DNA from: Lunatimonas salinarum
GTDB taxonomy: Bacteria; Bacteroidota; Bacteroidia; Cytophagales; Cyclobacteriaceae
DNA: 64,000 nt
Assembly (NCBI RefSeq): GCF_017811155.1
Contig: NZ_JACVCV010000005.1
Coordinates: forward strand, 62,001 to 126,000
Reading direction: 5' to 3'
Position numbers and translations under genes: made by a program. Below, piece by piece: positions 63,038 through 64,000 of this stretch (position 1 is its first letter; each line of letters begins with the position of its first letter). The notes beneath the pieces are model-generated. The model had not been told where the DNA came from. It searched no databases and worked only from the letters and a program-made list of their open reading frames with translations.

Positions 63038-64000
63038 ATGAAACCTACCCTATTTAGAAAAAACTTAACGGTATTGGTGCATGTGCTTGCTTGGCTACTG
63101 GTAGCGTTGGCCTTGTTTGTCATCAACCCATTGTCTTGGAGAATAGATCTTCCTATGGAGTTTTGGGTGAAGCAATTCCTTATTTTAACCATATTGATTT
63201 GGTCGTTTTACGGAAACATCCTCTACGTGGCACCCAAATTTCTCTTCCGGGGAAATTACTGGCAGTATTTGTTTATCGTTCTATTTGCCGGCTTGGCCTT
63301 CGTCCTGATTTTACAAAAGTACGATAGTTGGGTAGAGTTTTCCCGTCTGATGCATGAGGCTTTTCGCCCGGGACAACCGTATGTGCCCAGACCGAAAAGC
63401 TATACGTGGGATATTGTCTTCTACATGCAGTATGCGCTTAGTATAGGCATAAGCACCAGTATCGCAGCAGTTCATAAGTGGCAACTGGAGGATATAGTAA
63501 GACGCCAATTAGAAGAACAGAAAAAACTATCCGAGCTTTCTTACCTGAAAGCACAAATCAACCCCCATTTCTTTTTCAATACATTAAATAATATATATGC
63601 CCTTATCAATTTCGACGTAGAGCAGGCCAAAACTGCACTATTGAAACTCTCCAGAATGATGAGATATGTGCTATATGAAACAGAAAAGGACAAAACCTTC
63701 CTCAGCGCTGAAATCAGTTTTATCAAAGATTATATTTCACTGATGCAAATACGCGTATCCGAAAAAGTGAAATTAGACATCCAAATTCAAGAAAAATTCG
63801 ATGAGGTGCCCATAGCCCCCATGATGATCTTGCCGTTTGTCGAAAACTGCTTTAAGCACGGTGTGAGTGGAAGCAACCAAAGCTATATCAAAATACACTT
63901 GCACATGGAGGAAAAGCGACTGATCCTTGTAACAGAAAACAAAATCACAGATAAAAACCAGGCTAGTCCGGAAACATCCCGAAAAGGTATAGGTCTGACA
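63038..64000 (+). CDS. LytS/YehU-type sensor histidine kinase (3' partial)
   Basis: Runs off the window end, with 321 codons visible. The N terminus has four hydrophobic segments (starting LTVLVHVLAWLLVALALFVIN, then ILTILIWSFYGNILYVA). The His_kinase (LytS family) motif with the phosphoaccepting His is in KAQINPHFFFNTLNNIYAL. The N-box reads ILPFVENCFKHGVSG. Such kinases act with LytTR response regulators, so one probably follows beyond the window. The ATP-lid end of the domain is not seen. Confidence 0.93.
   Translation, partial: MKPTLFRKNLTVLVHVLAWLLVALALFVINPLSWRIDLPMEFWVKQFLILTILIWSFYGNILYVAPKFLFRGNYWQYLFIVLFAGLAFVLILQKYDSWVEFSRLMHEAFRPGQPYVPRPKSYTWDIVFYMQYALSIGISTSIAAVHKWQLEDIVRRQLEEQKKLSELSYLKAQINPHFFFNTLNNIYALINFDVEQAKTALLKLSRMMRYVLYETEKDKTFLSAEISFIKDYISLMQIRVSEKVKLDIQIQEKFDEVPIAPMMILPFVENCFKHGVSGSNQSYIKIHLHMEEKRLILVTENKITDKNQASPETSRKGIGLT

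Noticed and set aside
1-64000. CRISPR arrays, insertion sequences, prophage or integrase genes
   Set aside because: I looked for direct-repeat arrays, transposases and recombinases and saw none; the two identical tRNAs are the only long exact repeat that I noticed.

Overview
The window is chromosomal DNA of a Bacteroidota bacterium, most likely an aerobic, probably marine or sediment member of the Cytophagales (Cyclobacteriaceae-like). This rests on the SusC/SusD pair with ECF sigma and FecR regulators, TonB-dependent receptors with carboxypeptidase-like N-terminal domains, promoters of the Bacteroidota type (TAnnTTTG), weak Shine-Dalgarno sequences and the general protein style. No tool was run: families are named from motifs, length and context. 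Exact specificities of sugar-active proteins are inference.

Layout. 1-2.7 kb: three-subunit proton-translocating NAD(P) transhydrogenase, first subunit cut by the window start. 2.8-5.1 kb (minus): an operon of a ketoacyl-ACP synthase III homologue, a fuconolactonase-like amidohydrolase and a rhamnose/fucose mutarotase-like protein. 5.2-6.3 kb: 1-Cys peroxiredoxin and two identical tandem tRNA-Glu genes with a clear promoter. 6.4-9.6 kb: PQQ-type sugar dehydrogenase lipoprotein, CPBP protease-like membrane protein, and a small exported protein.

9.6-26.2 kb (all minus) is a polysaccharide utilisation locus. In transcription order it holds an ECF sigma factor, a FecR anti-sigma factor, a SusC with an N-terminal STN signalling domain, SusD, a BNR-4 beta-propeller protein (possible polysaccharide lyase), a GH97 glycosidase and three sulfatases. 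The gene content points to a sulfated, probably algal, glycan. The polymer would be bound and imported by SusCD, cut by the propeller protein and GH97, and desulfated by the sulfatases, with the sigma/anti-sigma pair sensing import.

26.6-41.4 kb: a CocE/NonD hydrolase, aconitase, an Mla-type lipid ABC transporter (permease, ATPase, MCE protein), a membrane PAS/HisKA-like/receiver protein without an ATPase domain, and the AddAB helicase-nuclease. 41.5-45.1 kb: YdcF-like protein, CBS-domain protein, CutC, glycosylasparaginase.

45.3-54.5 kb is an amino-sugar-flavoured cluster: a ROK regulator, a NagB-like/PIG-L fusion protein, two ROK kinases lacking the usual zinc motif, an exported vanadium-haloperoxidase/PAP2 protein, a sugar-isomerase-like cupin and a TPR lipoprotein. 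With the neighbouring glycosylasparaginase this suggests salvage of GlcNAc from glycoproteins or glycans.

54.6-64 kb: PspC-like protein, family-2 glycosyltransferase, YbaB, a small unknown protein, histidyl-tRNA synthetase, a 46-residue basic protein, a YfcE-like phosphodiesterase, pyruvate dehydrogenase E1 beta, a TonB-type outer-membrane receptor, and a LytS-type histidine kinase cut by the window end. I saw no rRNA, CRISPR array, insertion sequence, prophage or integrase.
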